64,000 nt of DNA from Manis javanica (Eukaryota; Chordata; Mammalia; Pholidota; Manidae), in NCBI RefSeq assembly GCF_040802235.1, contig NC_133166.1, forward strand, positions 2,232,001 through 2,296,000, read 5' to 3'. The notes below the pieces were generated by a model. The model was given only the letters and a program-made list of their open reading frames with translations, was not told where the DNA came from and did not search any database. Positions 1 through 11,203 of this stretch are shown in pieces. Numbering within the stretch: position 1 is the stretch's first letter; each line of letters opens with the position of its first letter. Both the position numbers and the translations under genes were made by a program.

Positions 1-2398
1 ATAGCAGGTGCTGGATGGAAGGATACTCTGACCCTCCTCTGTTGCCCCTGTGAAACCAGGAAATAAACCTTCCATGTGAAGTTTCCCTCCCTACTCAGGG
101 AGGGTAGTAGACGTCCTTATCACCATTGAAGGGCATTTCATAGCCAAGAAGGTGGCATAAACAAATCTTGTTGCTTTTTCAGTAATTTTCTATCCCAGCC
201 CAAACACTGTTGAGAATTCCTCACTAACTTCAATTCCCAAACATAAGGCTTCTTTTTCCCGTCAATTCCACACAGATGTATTGTCTCTTTGCCTTAAATG
301 TTTAAAAACTGCCACCCTTGAACATTTCTTTGTGTCTCAGTTTCATTACTGGGTTTCTATGTGCTCACAACTACACTTTGTTTATTTCTTCTGTTAATCT
401 GTCACATGCCAATTTGATTCTTAGACCAACTGGAAGCACATTGAAGGGTACAGGAAAATTCGTCCTCAAACCTCCTGCAACCTCCCACTTCATAGTCAGC
501 TCTCTTCAAATTCGACTTTCTTCTTAGGAGAAAACAACCTCCCCCTTCTACCTTTATTTCAAGACTTTAAAAAAAAATAGAAGTTTCAGTTTCACAGCAA
601 AACTGAGTGGGAAATACAGAAGATACCCTCTTTTGACAGTTTTTTCCTTTTTATTTGTCTGCAAGATATATTGTACTATGATACCTTGCATGCAGTTACA
701 TTCCCCATAATTAAATTGTCTTCATTGAAGTGTCAAAAATCTAGAACAACAAATTAAAAGACACCAAACCAATAAATAGTGTGTTAGAGAAAGTTACTGT
801 GCATGTAAGAATAGTTACCAATTTGCAACTTTAAAATTTGAAGGAGCTCAGGGTGGTCTACAAAATGAAATAAACAAGTTGTTTAATCTTTGCAATGATT
901 GGTTATTAAAATTGGGGTTTCCAGAAAGCAGGAGACTGGTTGAAAATGATTATCTCATACCATTTTTAGGAAGATGACTTAAGTGTCTTTTATAACTACC
1001 AACAGATTTTACAACAAATAACCTAAATTAAATTTTACATGTATTCATAAAATAAGCTAGATTTAGTTTTGCTTATGTGGTTTAAATAAATAGTCTTATG
1101 TTCTCAGGGATTCTCAAGTCCCATCTTCATTTTGTGTTTAATTTTAATAGAAGGGAAATGTTTTGTCAGGAGGTTTCTGAGCATCCCTCAAATCTAAAAA
1201 GATATGCAACCAGCTGTTAAGTCTATGAATGAATGGCAAGAAAATGTAGCTTAAAAACCCCCCTTTTGTGTTTACATATATAAAAATACTATTCAATATA
1301 TTATGCATTATATTTCACTCATTCTCTTTACAAAGAAAGATGCTTGGGAGTAGTGATTTCAAAGTTAGTATCAAAAATGATAATTTTTTGGCCCACCATT
1401 TTGGTTGGTCTGCTTGACTTTTGGACATTATTAATAGTATATTTGGGCTGCTAGAAAGTTTTGATGACATTTGGGGTGTGCACAGAGCAGCTGAAAGGAC
1501 TAGGTACTTGGTGGGTTGTATCCTTGCCTCCGTTTTATGCTTGGCCTTGTTTTTCCTTCTCATGTTTTTCTTAATTTATGCTATTTCCCTGTGTCTTATA
1601 CCTCACACTGAACACCTTTGATCTTTTTCCTTAATTTTTGAAAGCATTGATATGCATATTTATGTATGTGTCCATTCACACTTATGTTTATTTTATATTT
1701 TAATAATAATGGTGGAAGAAAGAGAGAGATTAGGGAAGAAGTGTCTCTTGTCACTTTCATTCCCAAGTGCAATTTTGCAAACAAATCCAGGAATTTCTCA
1801 GGCTGTGTAAATCACATATTAAAGAAGGGGACATTTCTGCATGAGAACACATGAAGGTCTAAGGAGTCATAGCATAAGAACAACTAGGAAGTCCTTGGAA
1901 GGTAAGGTAAGTATATCTGCAGGAGAGATTACAGAGGTGAAGAAATCATGAAATCAAAGAGAATGCAATACATAGTTTTAACTTTTCATTTTCAAAGTAC
2001 TCCATTACCTCCGAGAACTCTTAGTCCTCCTGAAGAAAGGGAGGTGAGACAATAGAGCTTTGGAGTTTATAATTCTATTTAAACTTGGCAGTAGCCAGCT
2101 AAGGTCCGAGCCCAAGTCTCCTCTTCTTGGTCTTAGGCTGCTTCCAGGAATATTCTTTGTTAAAAATGACCTTAGCACAGACAGCCTTGAAAACCTAACG
2201 GAATTGAAAAATCATATGTTTGAATCCTCTTCTACTTATTTTGAAGAATTTCTACTTTGACAATAACTTTAACATGCATATTTGTTTTAAAAATTAAAGA
2301 TTGTGAGTACTTATCATCAAATAGACACAACTCCAGGAAAACAATTCCTTATATTTGTAGCTCAGTTTTAGGTCTATGGCTTAGCATATAGACCAAGA
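1..2398. other. AT-rich intergenic DNA, no gene recognised
   Basis: Only short open frames occur. The longest of interest (1,421-1,621, 66 residues) has a hydrophobic stretch but no recognisable family, and the surrounding frames give no support for a coding exon. The same sequence recurs at 28,089-30,470 as part of the recent duplication. I see no clear repeat family here. Confidence 0.6.
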
Positions 2399-2632
2399 TT
2401 AAGATGTTTTCCCTCTAAGCAAAAAAAATTTTGAAGTCTTAGATCTACTAGCAGAAGTTTCACATCCTTTGCAACCCAGAACCATGGCAATTAGAGTCTC
2501 TCTTATCTTTTTTGGATTAGGGGCCTTCTGGGTTGTAATACCAACAAACTGGAATGGTGCTTCTCCCATGCGGGCAACAGCCCAGTCTCCTGCTTTTACC
2601 TCTAAAGAAGATTCATAGAGATCATGATCCAC
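2399..2632 (-). other. Protein-like 77-residue open frame, origin unknown (pseudogene or repeat remnant?)
   Basis: The reverse strand reads open for 77 codons from an ATG at 2,632 with a balanced, non-low-complexity composition (for example LEVKAGDWAVARMGEAPFQF). It lies directly beside the 5' side of a MaLR-like LTR. Copy 2 (30,456-30,713) keeps the frame with few substitutions, but at this age that is no evidence of selection. I do not recognise the family. It could be a fragment of a processed pseudogene, an internal or LTR piece of an old retroelement, or chance. Confidence 0.25.
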
Positions 2633-2654
2633 AAATTCCTATATCGGGTTTCCA

Positions 2655-3080
2655 CGGCTGCCGTAACATATTTTCACACATTTGATGGCTTAACACAATA
2701 AAAATATATTCTCTCCTAATTTTTGAAGTCCAAAGTCCAACCTCAATATAACTGGACCCAAATCAAAGTGTTGGCAGAGCCGTACTTAGTCCAGAGGCTC
2801 TAGTGCGGAATCCATTTTCCGCTTCTGGTTCTTGTGGCTGGAGTTTATTGAGGTGTCATTGCTTCAATATCCGCTTCTGTGGCCCCATTTTCTCCTCTCT
2901 GTGTCTGTAATCAAATATCCCTCTGCCTCCCTCATAAAGATACTAGTGATTGTATTTGGGGGCAACCAGATAAACTTCTATCCCAAGTTCTTATTTAATA
3001 AACCTTACCTTATATAAGGTAACATGTACAGTCTCCAGAAATTAGAGTCTTGATATCTTTATGGGCCATATTCAGTCTAC
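2655..3080 (-). mobile_element. MaLR (MLT1-like) solo LTR fossil
   Basis: Read on the reverse strand this resembles the antisense layout of MLT1-type ERVL-MaLR LTRs from memory: a ggctgccgtaaca-like edge, then gaagtccaaagtcc, a cagaggctctag segment, a ttctcctctctgtgtctgtaatc segment and a terminal ccatattcagtctac-like edge. No internal retroviral region is attached. It is heavily diverged, so it is an ancient, broken mammalian element. The duplicate is at 30,736-31,163. Confidence 0.65.
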
Positions 3081-3921
3081 TTTATTTTGTTTATCCAGTT
3101 TTGTTTTTTTTAACTCTTAATTGCATGGGGAATTCATCCTACATTACAAGCACAATTATTCATTGATGAATATTTCCACTTGCCTTTTGGGAGCATTGGA
3201 GGGTCAAACATGTGGCTATTGTCTCAAATTACCATTATTTAATAAGTAAACCTATCTTTTATTCAATTTACACATTTTCTATCATGAAAATTTATGTTCT
3301 TGGCTTTGTGGATAAAAATTCGAATGAAATATAATTATTGCCTTCTAAGAAATTACTGTACAAGGATATTCCATAAAACATCTAGATTAATAAAGGTATG
3401 CTTCTTCATGTAATTATCAGGAAAAAAAGGAAAAGATTCAAAGACCTAAAGAGAATCAAAGCATTTTTCAAACTCCCTCTTTCATATCTTCTGCATGATA
3501 CCCACTTACCCTAAGTACAAACAATAAAGAAGATACACAAATCAACCTCTTTCAAAAAGGAGAAAAGATTTGATTAAAAATATATAGTGTTCTTATTTAA
3601 AAAACATCCTTACTTACACATATAATATAATAGTCATAATGAAAGTAGAGATACCAATAAAACATGTGAGGTGACACACACTGGTATATGTTTAATAACC
3701 GATCCATCAACCAGCATAGAACTGATTTTTCAGTTATCCATGAGAATGAAACCAATTCATCAGCATAAACACGTCTCACAGCGAACAATGCATGTGCCTC
3801 AGCTGGGCTTTTCACTGGTCTAAAACGGCAAATGATAAGGAGAGGCTGACATACAGATTTCTTAAATCATGACATAGTTATTAATCTTTTCACATAAAGG
3901 GGCTAGAGAAACCCAAATCGG
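3081..3921. other. AT-rich region upstream of OR pseudogene
   Basis: No open frame of interest and no repeat recognised. As the region just 5' of an OR coding exon it would be expected to hold the 5' UTR intron of the ancestral gene. A plausible former acceptor could not be assigned because the start region is itself degraded. Confidence 0.5.
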
Positions 3922-4860
3922 GTGGATGAGAAAAATTTCACCAAATGGAAGGAGTTTGTACTTTTAGGCTTCACAGCTGACTCGCAGCTACAGAAAGTGC
4001 TCTTTGTCATCTTCCTCATCATCTATGTCATCAGTGTCTTAGGGAACGTGACCCTGATTTCTGTGATCTGTGTTGATTCTCGGCTCCACACACCCATGTA
4101 TTTCTTTCTCAGAAGTCTGTCATTCCTGGATCTCTGGTATTCTTCTGTCTGTTCCCCCCAAAATTCTAGTTACCTGCATCTCTGTTAACAAAAGCATCTC
4201 CTTTGCTGGCTGCCTGGCTCAGTTCTTTTTCTCTGCAGGACTGGCCTATAGTGAGTGTTACCTGTTGGCCGCCATGGCTTATGACCGCTATGTGCCATGT
4301 CCAGCCCCCTGCTCTGCTCCCAGGCAATGTCCCCAAGGTCATGTGCCAGCCTTGGTGCAGCTTCACACCTTGGTGGCTTTCGGAGCTCAGCCATCATCAC
4401 CAGCGAGACATTTACACTGAGCTTCTGTGGGGACAACGTCACTGATGATTTCATCTGTGATCTCCCCCACTTGTGAAGTTGGCCTGTGACGTGAAGGGGA
4501 GCCTCCAGGCTGTGCTCTATTTCCTACTTGCCTCCAACGTCATCGCTCCCTCTGTGCTCATCGTCGCCTCCTACCTCTTCATCATCGCTGCCATTCTGAG
4601 GATCCCGCTCCGCCCAGGGCCGCCTGAAGGCCTTCTCCACCTGTGCCTCGCACCTGACGGCCGTCACCTTGTTCTATGGCTCCATCCTCTACATTTACTC
4701 CCGGCCAAGTACCAGCTACGCCCTGGGAAGGGATAAGGTGGTGTCGGTGTTCTATACTGTGGTGATACCCATGTCGAATCCCTTGGTCTATAGCTTAAGA
4801 AATAAAGATGTTAGAGATGCTGTGAGGAAAATGGTAGCTAGATTAAGTTTTCTTAAATGA
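3922..4860 (+). pseudogene. Olfactory receptor pseudogene (OR9G-like), copy 1
   Basis: This is a class II odorant-receptor coding exon that no longer reads through. Recognisable parts in order are FVLLGF near the N-terminus, LGNV in TM1, [24 protein letters not shown] in TM3, MAYDRYV at the end of TM3, the LSFCGDNV region, VLIVASYLFII (TM5), YYGSILYIY-like TM6 and [12 protein letters not shown] (TM7). The start codon position reads GTG instead of ATG. There is an extra C in the C-run at 4,154-4,159, a missing G near 4,294, a missing C in the run at 4,464-4,468, and an extra C at 4,604-4,606. The second and fourth of these frameshifts are private to this copy. It is closest in this window to the intact gene at 50,265. 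Confident as an OR pseudogene; subfamily placement is from resemblance only. Confidence 0.95.
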
Positions 4861-6265
4861 AAACACCTAATAAACATGGTTGGGAGTTTTTGTTTTTGTT
4901 TTTCATAATCTCCATGTCATTATTCTTAGCCTCAGTGCTTGGAAATAAACAACAAACAAATGAAATGTCATTGCATATGTGCAAAAACCAGCCTGCATTT
5001 TTCTTTTTCAGTCGGCTCTAATGTACTTGAATGAGTTTTTTAAATAAATGACACTTGGCTATTTGGAATAATTGCCACACTTGTGTTAGCTTTGAAATTG
5101 TGTGTATGAATGTATTTGGACACTGAGAAGGTTGAAAGAGATCAAATTTTTTAAAAAATTTCAACTTCATAGTTTAAAAGTTGCCTGTACATAAATATTT
5201 TAATCTACAAATGGGAAATACAATCATTGTCCGATTTAGTACATGATTTGACTTGCCTCAAATCTCGTGGTTCAAAGATGAGAAACCAGGAATGCAAGCC
5301 CAGCCCTTCTGACCCCAAGGTTCTTACCCCGTTTGTAGGCAGAGAGAGTGATTCAGGAGATCCCAAGTAAAATGTCTATTGTAAGAAGCCCTTAGATGTT
5401 TCTAATTAGAGTTTCTACAATAGGAATTGAATTTGGTCATTCTTTTACAATAGAACCTAAACTTTTTGTGGTTCTCAGTGTTACCTGTGAAACACTGTTA
5501 CAGTAATTGCCTTAAGGTTGTTCTTTTAATCTGCTTTATATTACAAGCCTTTCAGGAAATGGTGAATATACCAAGAATTGTAAAATACTTTAATGTATTT
5601 CATCTCTGAAACTATGACTTCTTTTATGAAATCAGCTACGGATCGATAAATATGTCCCAACCTCAAATTACTAATGTCTAACAAGAAATTAAAGTACATT
5701 TTAAACCAGAGAGAGTGAATGACTTGCTGATAAAGACAAGTCAGTGAATCCAGGGTTCGCTGAGACAATGATATATCTATACATGTCAAATAGATTTTTC
5801 TTTTCTTATTTTCATTTTTTGCCCACCATGATATAAAGATTTCTTTGGCAATAGAAACAAGAAAGAACATATACCTTTACTTACAGTCTCTGTGAGCTTT
5901 TAATAAAGGACTATTTTCCCCAACAACTAAGGAATGAAGGACAAAGTACAGCAGCTATAGGAGGTAGAAATGGGGATGAAGATAGAAATGGACAAACAAG
6001 TAGAGAGAGAGACAGAGTTCAAAGAGCTTTACATCCAAGAGAATATTCAGAGTGAAAATCTCTACTCAGTGAAGCTATGATTGATAACAACTAAGGTTTT
6101 ATGAATGTTTGTATGTCTGCTTGTGTAGTTCTATGTATGAACAAGAGAAAAGTAGGAGAGCATTTCATTATGATGTATAACACCTCTAATTTAGTCTTCT
6201 TATCTATAAAACATGAGGTTGTACCAACATAAAAAGCCCTGCTGTTGATAACCAAGTAGACACAT
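4861..6265. other. Intergenic, possible MIR-like trace
   Basis: This AT-rich stretch has no supported gene. Around 5,200-5,340 a segment (gagaaaccaggaatgcaagc...) vaguely resembles an antisense MIR end, but it is too decayed to call. From about 5.27 kb onward the sequence has a diverged homologue starting near 12.37 kb. Confidence 0.5.
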
Positions 6266-6657
6266 TTGCTAGGGCTGCCATAACAAAATATCAGATTGGG
6301 TGGCTGAACAACACACCTTTATTTTTCTCATAGTTCTGGAGGCTAAAAGGCCAAGATTAAGGTGCCATCAGGGTTGATTTGTTCTGAGGCCTCTTTCCTT
6401 TGCCTGCAGATGGCCGCCCTCCTGCCTTCTCCGCACATGGCATCTCCTCTGTGCACAAACTTAGCTGACATCACCTTGTGGGCCCAGATTTCCATTTCTT
6501 CCAAGGCAGAATGGATTAGGGCTGCCCTTAATCATCATTTCATTTTAACTTAATCACTCCTATAAAAACCCTATCTTCAAAGATGGTCACATTCTGAGTA
6601 CTGTGAATTTGACTTCAACATGCAAATTCTGGGTGCGTTCAGTTCAAACCATAACAC
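6266..6657 (-). mobile_element. MaLR (MLT1-type) solo LTR fossil
   Basis: The sequence runs from tgctagggctgccataaca through gttctggaggctaaaaggcc, gatggccgccctcctgcc, a ggattagggctgccctta segment and a terminal ccataacac edge. This is the order of the MLT1 LTR consensus in antisense, recognised from memory. No internal region is attached, so it is a solo LTR. It predates both local duplications, as diverged and recent copies exist at 12,978-13,357 and 34,358-34,749. Confidence 0.85.
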
Positions 6658-7789
6658 CAAGGACTGATAGGAGTTTCCTGATAAATGAGACAAGGAAGAG
6701 TAGCCTGGGCAGAGAAAGGAGCATATGGCAAGGATACGCTCTATGGACACATGATGACATTCTGAAAAGTGTATTTAATACCTGTTGGAAAGTTTTCTAT
6801 TATCTGACATAATGATTGTATTATGACATAGATACATTAACACAGTGTAGTCTTAATAACATACTCCTCGTGTCATCATATCCTAATTAATATATGATCC
6901 CCATACTCCAACAACTCTAATTGGTTCTTTAGAGACTGAGATCCATATTTCTGGGCTGTTCTGTGGAGGCAGTCCCAAAGCTGTCTTGAAGAAATGCATA
7001 TCAGGTCCTACAAGCATGCAAAAATATCAGAAGAGAAGGAAAGAGTGTCAATTCCAATATTTCCTGATCAAGGGTAAGCAACCAGGAATAGGGGCATGTA
7101 AGAGGGCTTCTCTGTGACCTCAACTGCTGTTAGAATGAGGATGCGGAGTCTGGCTCGGCTCCCACAGGATCATTGTTATGCCAAACACACACTTCCAAAG
7201 AGGGATCCTAGTCATGATACATGTGACCTCCTAGAATTTGAAACTCAGTCTGGTAGTAATGAGGGGGCATCATATGTTCACTTACACAGTGGAGAAATCA
7301 AGAGGCCAAAACATTGTGACCTGGACATGCTTTCTGACTCGAGTGGCTGTGGTTCTCCCTGTTGTCCAGACTGTAAGTGTGTGATGTTTTCACTTATTTC
7401 TACTCATTTTCAGGTGCTAGAGGGACACATTCTCCCACAGAATTTTCAGTGAATTCTTAATTCACTGGAGGAGCTGGGGCAGAACGGCCACACGGGAACA
7501 TGCACCTTAGAAACCGCCTCCATGAGATGCTTCAGAACAATTGGCTCTGCCTTTTTCTGGGTCTTTTATCCTCAAATTCATTTTATTGCAATTTATTCCA
7601 AATTCAAGATGGATTTGAGATATTGGTTATGATTTTATCTCTTTTATTTACTCTTCCTTCTTAGAGACAGAACACAGTGAGCCAGAAAAGTCCTTTTGAG
7701 TGTAGATGTATCCTGAATAGTTCATGCTAGGTTAGAGGTAGACAATACTTTGGGTAAAGCCATTTCAAGATATAATTATTTGTCTATTC

Positions 7790-8515
7790 TAGAAATATTT
7801 ATTAAGTGCTAATTGGTTGCTAAGAAGTATTCTGTATGCTGGGATACAGCAGTAAACAACAGAGAGAAATCTTGCTTACCCATGTTGTTGCATTCCGGTG
7901 TGGAAAAATGGACACTTGACACAATAAAGAAAACTTAGAAGATGACATTAAGACTTGGGGAAAATAGAGCAGGGTCTGAGCAGAATAAGAAGGATGGGTA
8001 TTGTTGGTGGGAAGAGGGCATGGAATTTAAAGTGAAGTGATGAGAATGGGCCATAGTCAGAAGTTAAAGGAGATGATGGTGCAAACCTTGCAAATGTCTA
8101 GGGAATAGTGTTTCAGGCCGAGGAATAGATAGTTCAAAATTAATGCAAGTAAAGGCTGGTGTTTTTGAGAAGCAGTGTGAGTGTCAGTAAGCCTGGAGCA
8201 GAATGAAGGAGGGTGAGTCTTAGGACATAAGGATGTGTAGATAATGGACGTTTTGCTTATGAAGGACCACTAGGCCACTGTATGGAATGTGATTTTAATT
8301 TAGAATAAATTGGCAGTGTATTTAGCGACATGAGTGTTATGAGATGTTTATTTTTTAAAGTGTTATACCAATTGATATACTGAAAATAGGTTTTAGAGGT
8401 CAAGTGTGTAGACCAGTCAGAATGATACTGCAATATCTTGGCAATGATGGTGGTATCTTGTACTGGGTGACAGCAACGGGAGCAGTGGGAAGCGCTCTGA
8501 TTCGGGATATGTTCT
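7790..8515 (+). repeat. Ancient interspersed repeat, family not named
   Basis: The segment reads like a widespread old mammalian repeat whose consensus runs 'gggatacagcagtaaacaa ... ggcctggagcagaatga ... tactgcaatatcttggc ... gatggtggtatcttg'. I recall the pattern but cannot assign the family name with confidence. Its duplicates lie at about 14,513-15,270 (old) and 35,882-36,607 (recent). A possible further unlinked copy is at 57,705-58,060. Confidence 0.5.
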
Positions 8516-9799
8516 GCAAGTAGGGACATCAGGATTTCTCAGAAGCATAAAGAGGAAGGATGAGAGCAATAGAGCAGGTTGATTTGTAACATGTGGCTTG
8601 AGGAACAGAAGGCATACATTATATTACCTGATAGAAATGAGCAGAGAGATCAGTTTTGGAATTGAAGGTTAGGAGTTAAACTTTAAACATGTCATGTTTG
8701 GAGTATTGATTCTTCAACTCATAATTATAGAATGTTAGCACTAAAAATCCATTTCAGCATCTTTTCGTGGTAGAAGTTTTAACCTCAGAATCATAACTGC
8801 AAGATCTATGGCTGGATTTCTGGGAATTTGTCAACCCTCTAAAATTGTTGTGTTCATACGTATGTGCAGTTTTGGAAATTGGGGAAATAAATTATTGCTT
8901 TCATCGGTTCTTCAAAGATGTGCATGATTCAAAAATGTAAGAGCCATGAATTATTCCTCTATAAAGAAATTAAGGAAAGAACATAAGCTCACATGCTTTA
9001 TTTGTAGTGAAACAAGTATGTGTATGCAAATGTTAGCATAGAAAGAATGTTGCTATCTTTGGTAAAATCCATGTCTCATTTCAACTAAGATTATGATAAT
9101 GTCCTGTGTCCACCCCATACAAAAATTATATAAACATTCATATGGATTGTTCATTTGTTCTACACATTGTATTGTTGCAGGTAAGTTATCTGTTCTTATG
9201 AGAAATTCTATAAAATAGTTTAACAAATTGAAAATATAGAAGGTGGGTACTAGAAATACATCAACCAAATTTTTCATGTAGGTGAGCTTGTTTTCCGCCT
9301 GTGCTCTTAAAATCACACAGGTGATAATGCACTTAGAGCTCAGTTAAAATTACACAAGTGATTAGTGTCAGGCTGTCTCTATTACAGGACTGATCAATGA
9401 ATTTTGCACATCCAAGCCTGCCACTCTTTTGTCCAATTACATGTGAGTAGGTAAAAAAATATTAAGCAGTAGGATTTTACAAACATTCTGAAGGATGACA
9501 TCATTCTGGCTTAAGTGATGAAGGAGGAATCAATCAGATGAGCAATTTAGTTTGGTGGAAATCCTAAATAGATGAAGAGCAGTGGTGAGAGAGAGGGTTA
9601 TAAGCATAAATTCAAGCCAGTTTAGGGAACATTGGATGTAAACACTGGGTGTGCTTTGTGTGCGAATGAGGAGAGCTCTGTTTTCTACTGATAGAGAAAT
9701 GGCTTGATCTTTAGGACCCCAAGCTGCGTTTACCACAGTCACCAATCAAGTGATGGCCTCTCTGAACATCATTAGCTACATTTGAAGGACTCAGACACC
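8516..9799. other. Unit-1-specific intergenic DNA
   Basis: About 1 kb of this (8.52-9.51 kb) has no counterpart in the older duplicate, where about 0.5 kb of different sequence sits instead. It contains both template segments of the composite insertion described at 9,800: the 43-base segment at 8,655-8,697 and the roughly 145-base segment at 9,098-9,243. No gene is supported. Confidence 0.5.
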
Positions 9800-9984
9800 C
9801 ATGACATGTTTAAAGTTTAACTCCTAACCTTCACTTCCAAAATGTCCTGTGTCCACCCCATAAAAAATTATATATACATTCATATGGATTGTTCATTTGT
9901 TCTACACATTGTATTGTTGCAGGTAAGTTATCTGTTCTATGAGAAATTCCATAAAACAGTTTAACAAATTGAAAATATAGAAGG
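9800..9984. repeat. Composite templated insertion: inverted copy plus direct copy of nearby sequence
   Basis: Positions 9,800-9,842 are the reverse complement of 8,655-8,697 with about one mismatch over 43 bases. Positions 9,841 to about 9,984 repeat 9,098 to about 9,243 in direct orientation with a few substitutions and small deletions. The two pieces abut with a short overlap. The homologous place in the older duplicate (near 16.06-16.10 kb) lacks both pieces, while the recent copy has them at 37,892-38,076. The pattern fits replication template switching rather than transposition; the mechanism is inferred. Confidence 0.85.
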
Positions 9985-11185
9985 GCTTGCTTCTAGCAAA
10001 CAGAAGCACTAGACCTCCAGGTAGACATCTCGGGTTTGCATCCTACCTGCATTATTGACTCTGGCTTAGCTCAAAGATCAATGCTTTAAAATTTGCAAAA
10101 AGTCACAATTTCCTCTTAGTTTTAGCCTTCTCTCACTGCCCTTACAGTTAGGGGTACATCAACGGTGAAGCTCCTGGTGCAGCAGCCCTAATTCCATGCA
10201 TTTAGATTAAATGCCTCCCTTTAGCTTCTCTCTGGGAGCCTTGGCTTCAAGATATGAACTTTGAAGGAATTCTTGATGCCAAAGTTAAGTTCTTCTAATG
10301 TTCAACATCCACTATATCAAAAAATGCCTCAATTATGTTTATAAACTCACATCAACTAGAAAAGTAGAAAACAATGCATTTTTAAAATAGATATTTATAA
10401 AGTTCTTTTCAATAGGTAAAGAAATTGAGGTTGTCAGAGGATTATAACATGGCTTAGCAAGATCAAGAGGGAAACAGTTCAGCTATAAAGCACATCAATG
10501 GCTGAGTGGTGGAGACCATAGGCAGCTGATAAAGAAAATTCTGGATGAAATACCAGCTCTGCTATTAGATCAGTTCTGTAATCTTGGAATTTTTTCATAA
10601 ACTCTATGAAGATTATCATAGTACCTACCTTGTGAAGTTGTGGAAAGTATTGAGTTAAGATTCAGACTTATAATGCTTATTAGCTCATGAATAATATATA
10701 TACATTTAATATATTTTTTAGTATATATTTAATAAATGTATATTTCTGTTTGTTCTAATGGAAGTAGGAAGAGTTTAGTATATTGCTATTTGTATTATAC
10801 TATCAGTGCAATGCCGGACACAAAAACTCTCAGTAATATATGAAGGATACCAAAATTTTTTGAGAGCTCACTATGTACCCAACATTAGGATGGTGTTTTC
10901 ATGCATATCTTAACTCCACCAGAGAACCTGTCAGGGGGTGTCATCTTTCTAACCCAGTTGGTGAGAATTAGGGTCATACCCTGCTGTAAGCAATTAATAC
11001 GTGAAATCCCTAATTTCAAAAACAGATTACAACTCCCAAAGGAACAGACTGAATTTCAAAAATTCTAGACAGAAAGGAAAAAAGCCCACAAGTCTCCTAG
11101 AAACTGCTGACACAATTGATACTTTTATTTCTTTCAATAGAAAAATCACTAACTGATTGTTGTTTTTCTCATTAATGTTAATCAG
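9985..11185. promoter_or_regulatory. Upstream region of OR9G4-like gene 1 with putative 5' UTR splice acceptor
   Basis: OR coding exons normally follow a spliced 5' UTR. A T-rich tract (gttgtttttctcattaatgttaatcag) ends in AG at 11,184-11,185, 18 bases upstream of the ATG at 11,204, and the equivalent site is kept in the two sister genes. The upstream exon and promoter were not identified. The rest of this stretch is AT-rich and holds only a MIR fossil. The acceptor is a prediction. Confidence 0.45.
10535..10690 (+). repeat. MIR SINE fossil
   Basis: The order aaataccagctctgct, then ctgtaatcttgga, then catagtacctaccttgtgaagttgtgg follows the MIR core and its 3' part. It has diverged copies at about 16,612-16,760 (old duplication) and 38,627-38,782 (recent). 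A possible tail continues near 10,800 (gtgcaatgccggacac). Confidence 0.65.
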
Positions 11186-11203
11186 GCTCTCTCCTCTTTG
11201 GGT

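Noticed and set aside
1421-1621. 66-codon open frame with a strongly hydrophobic segment, present in both duplication copies
   Set aside because: No family recognised, no upstream signals, and conservation between copies only reflects their recent origin.
5541-5870. 109-codon reverse-strand frame, identical in copy 2 (33,633-33,962)
   Set aside because: Identity follows from the recent duplication. The diverged homologous region at 12.4-12.7 kb does not preserve the frame, so it is probably non-coding.
7114-7452. 112-codon + strand frame, duplicated at 35,206
   Set aside because: The older duplicate near 13.8-14.2 kb does not keep the frame and no domain is recognisable.
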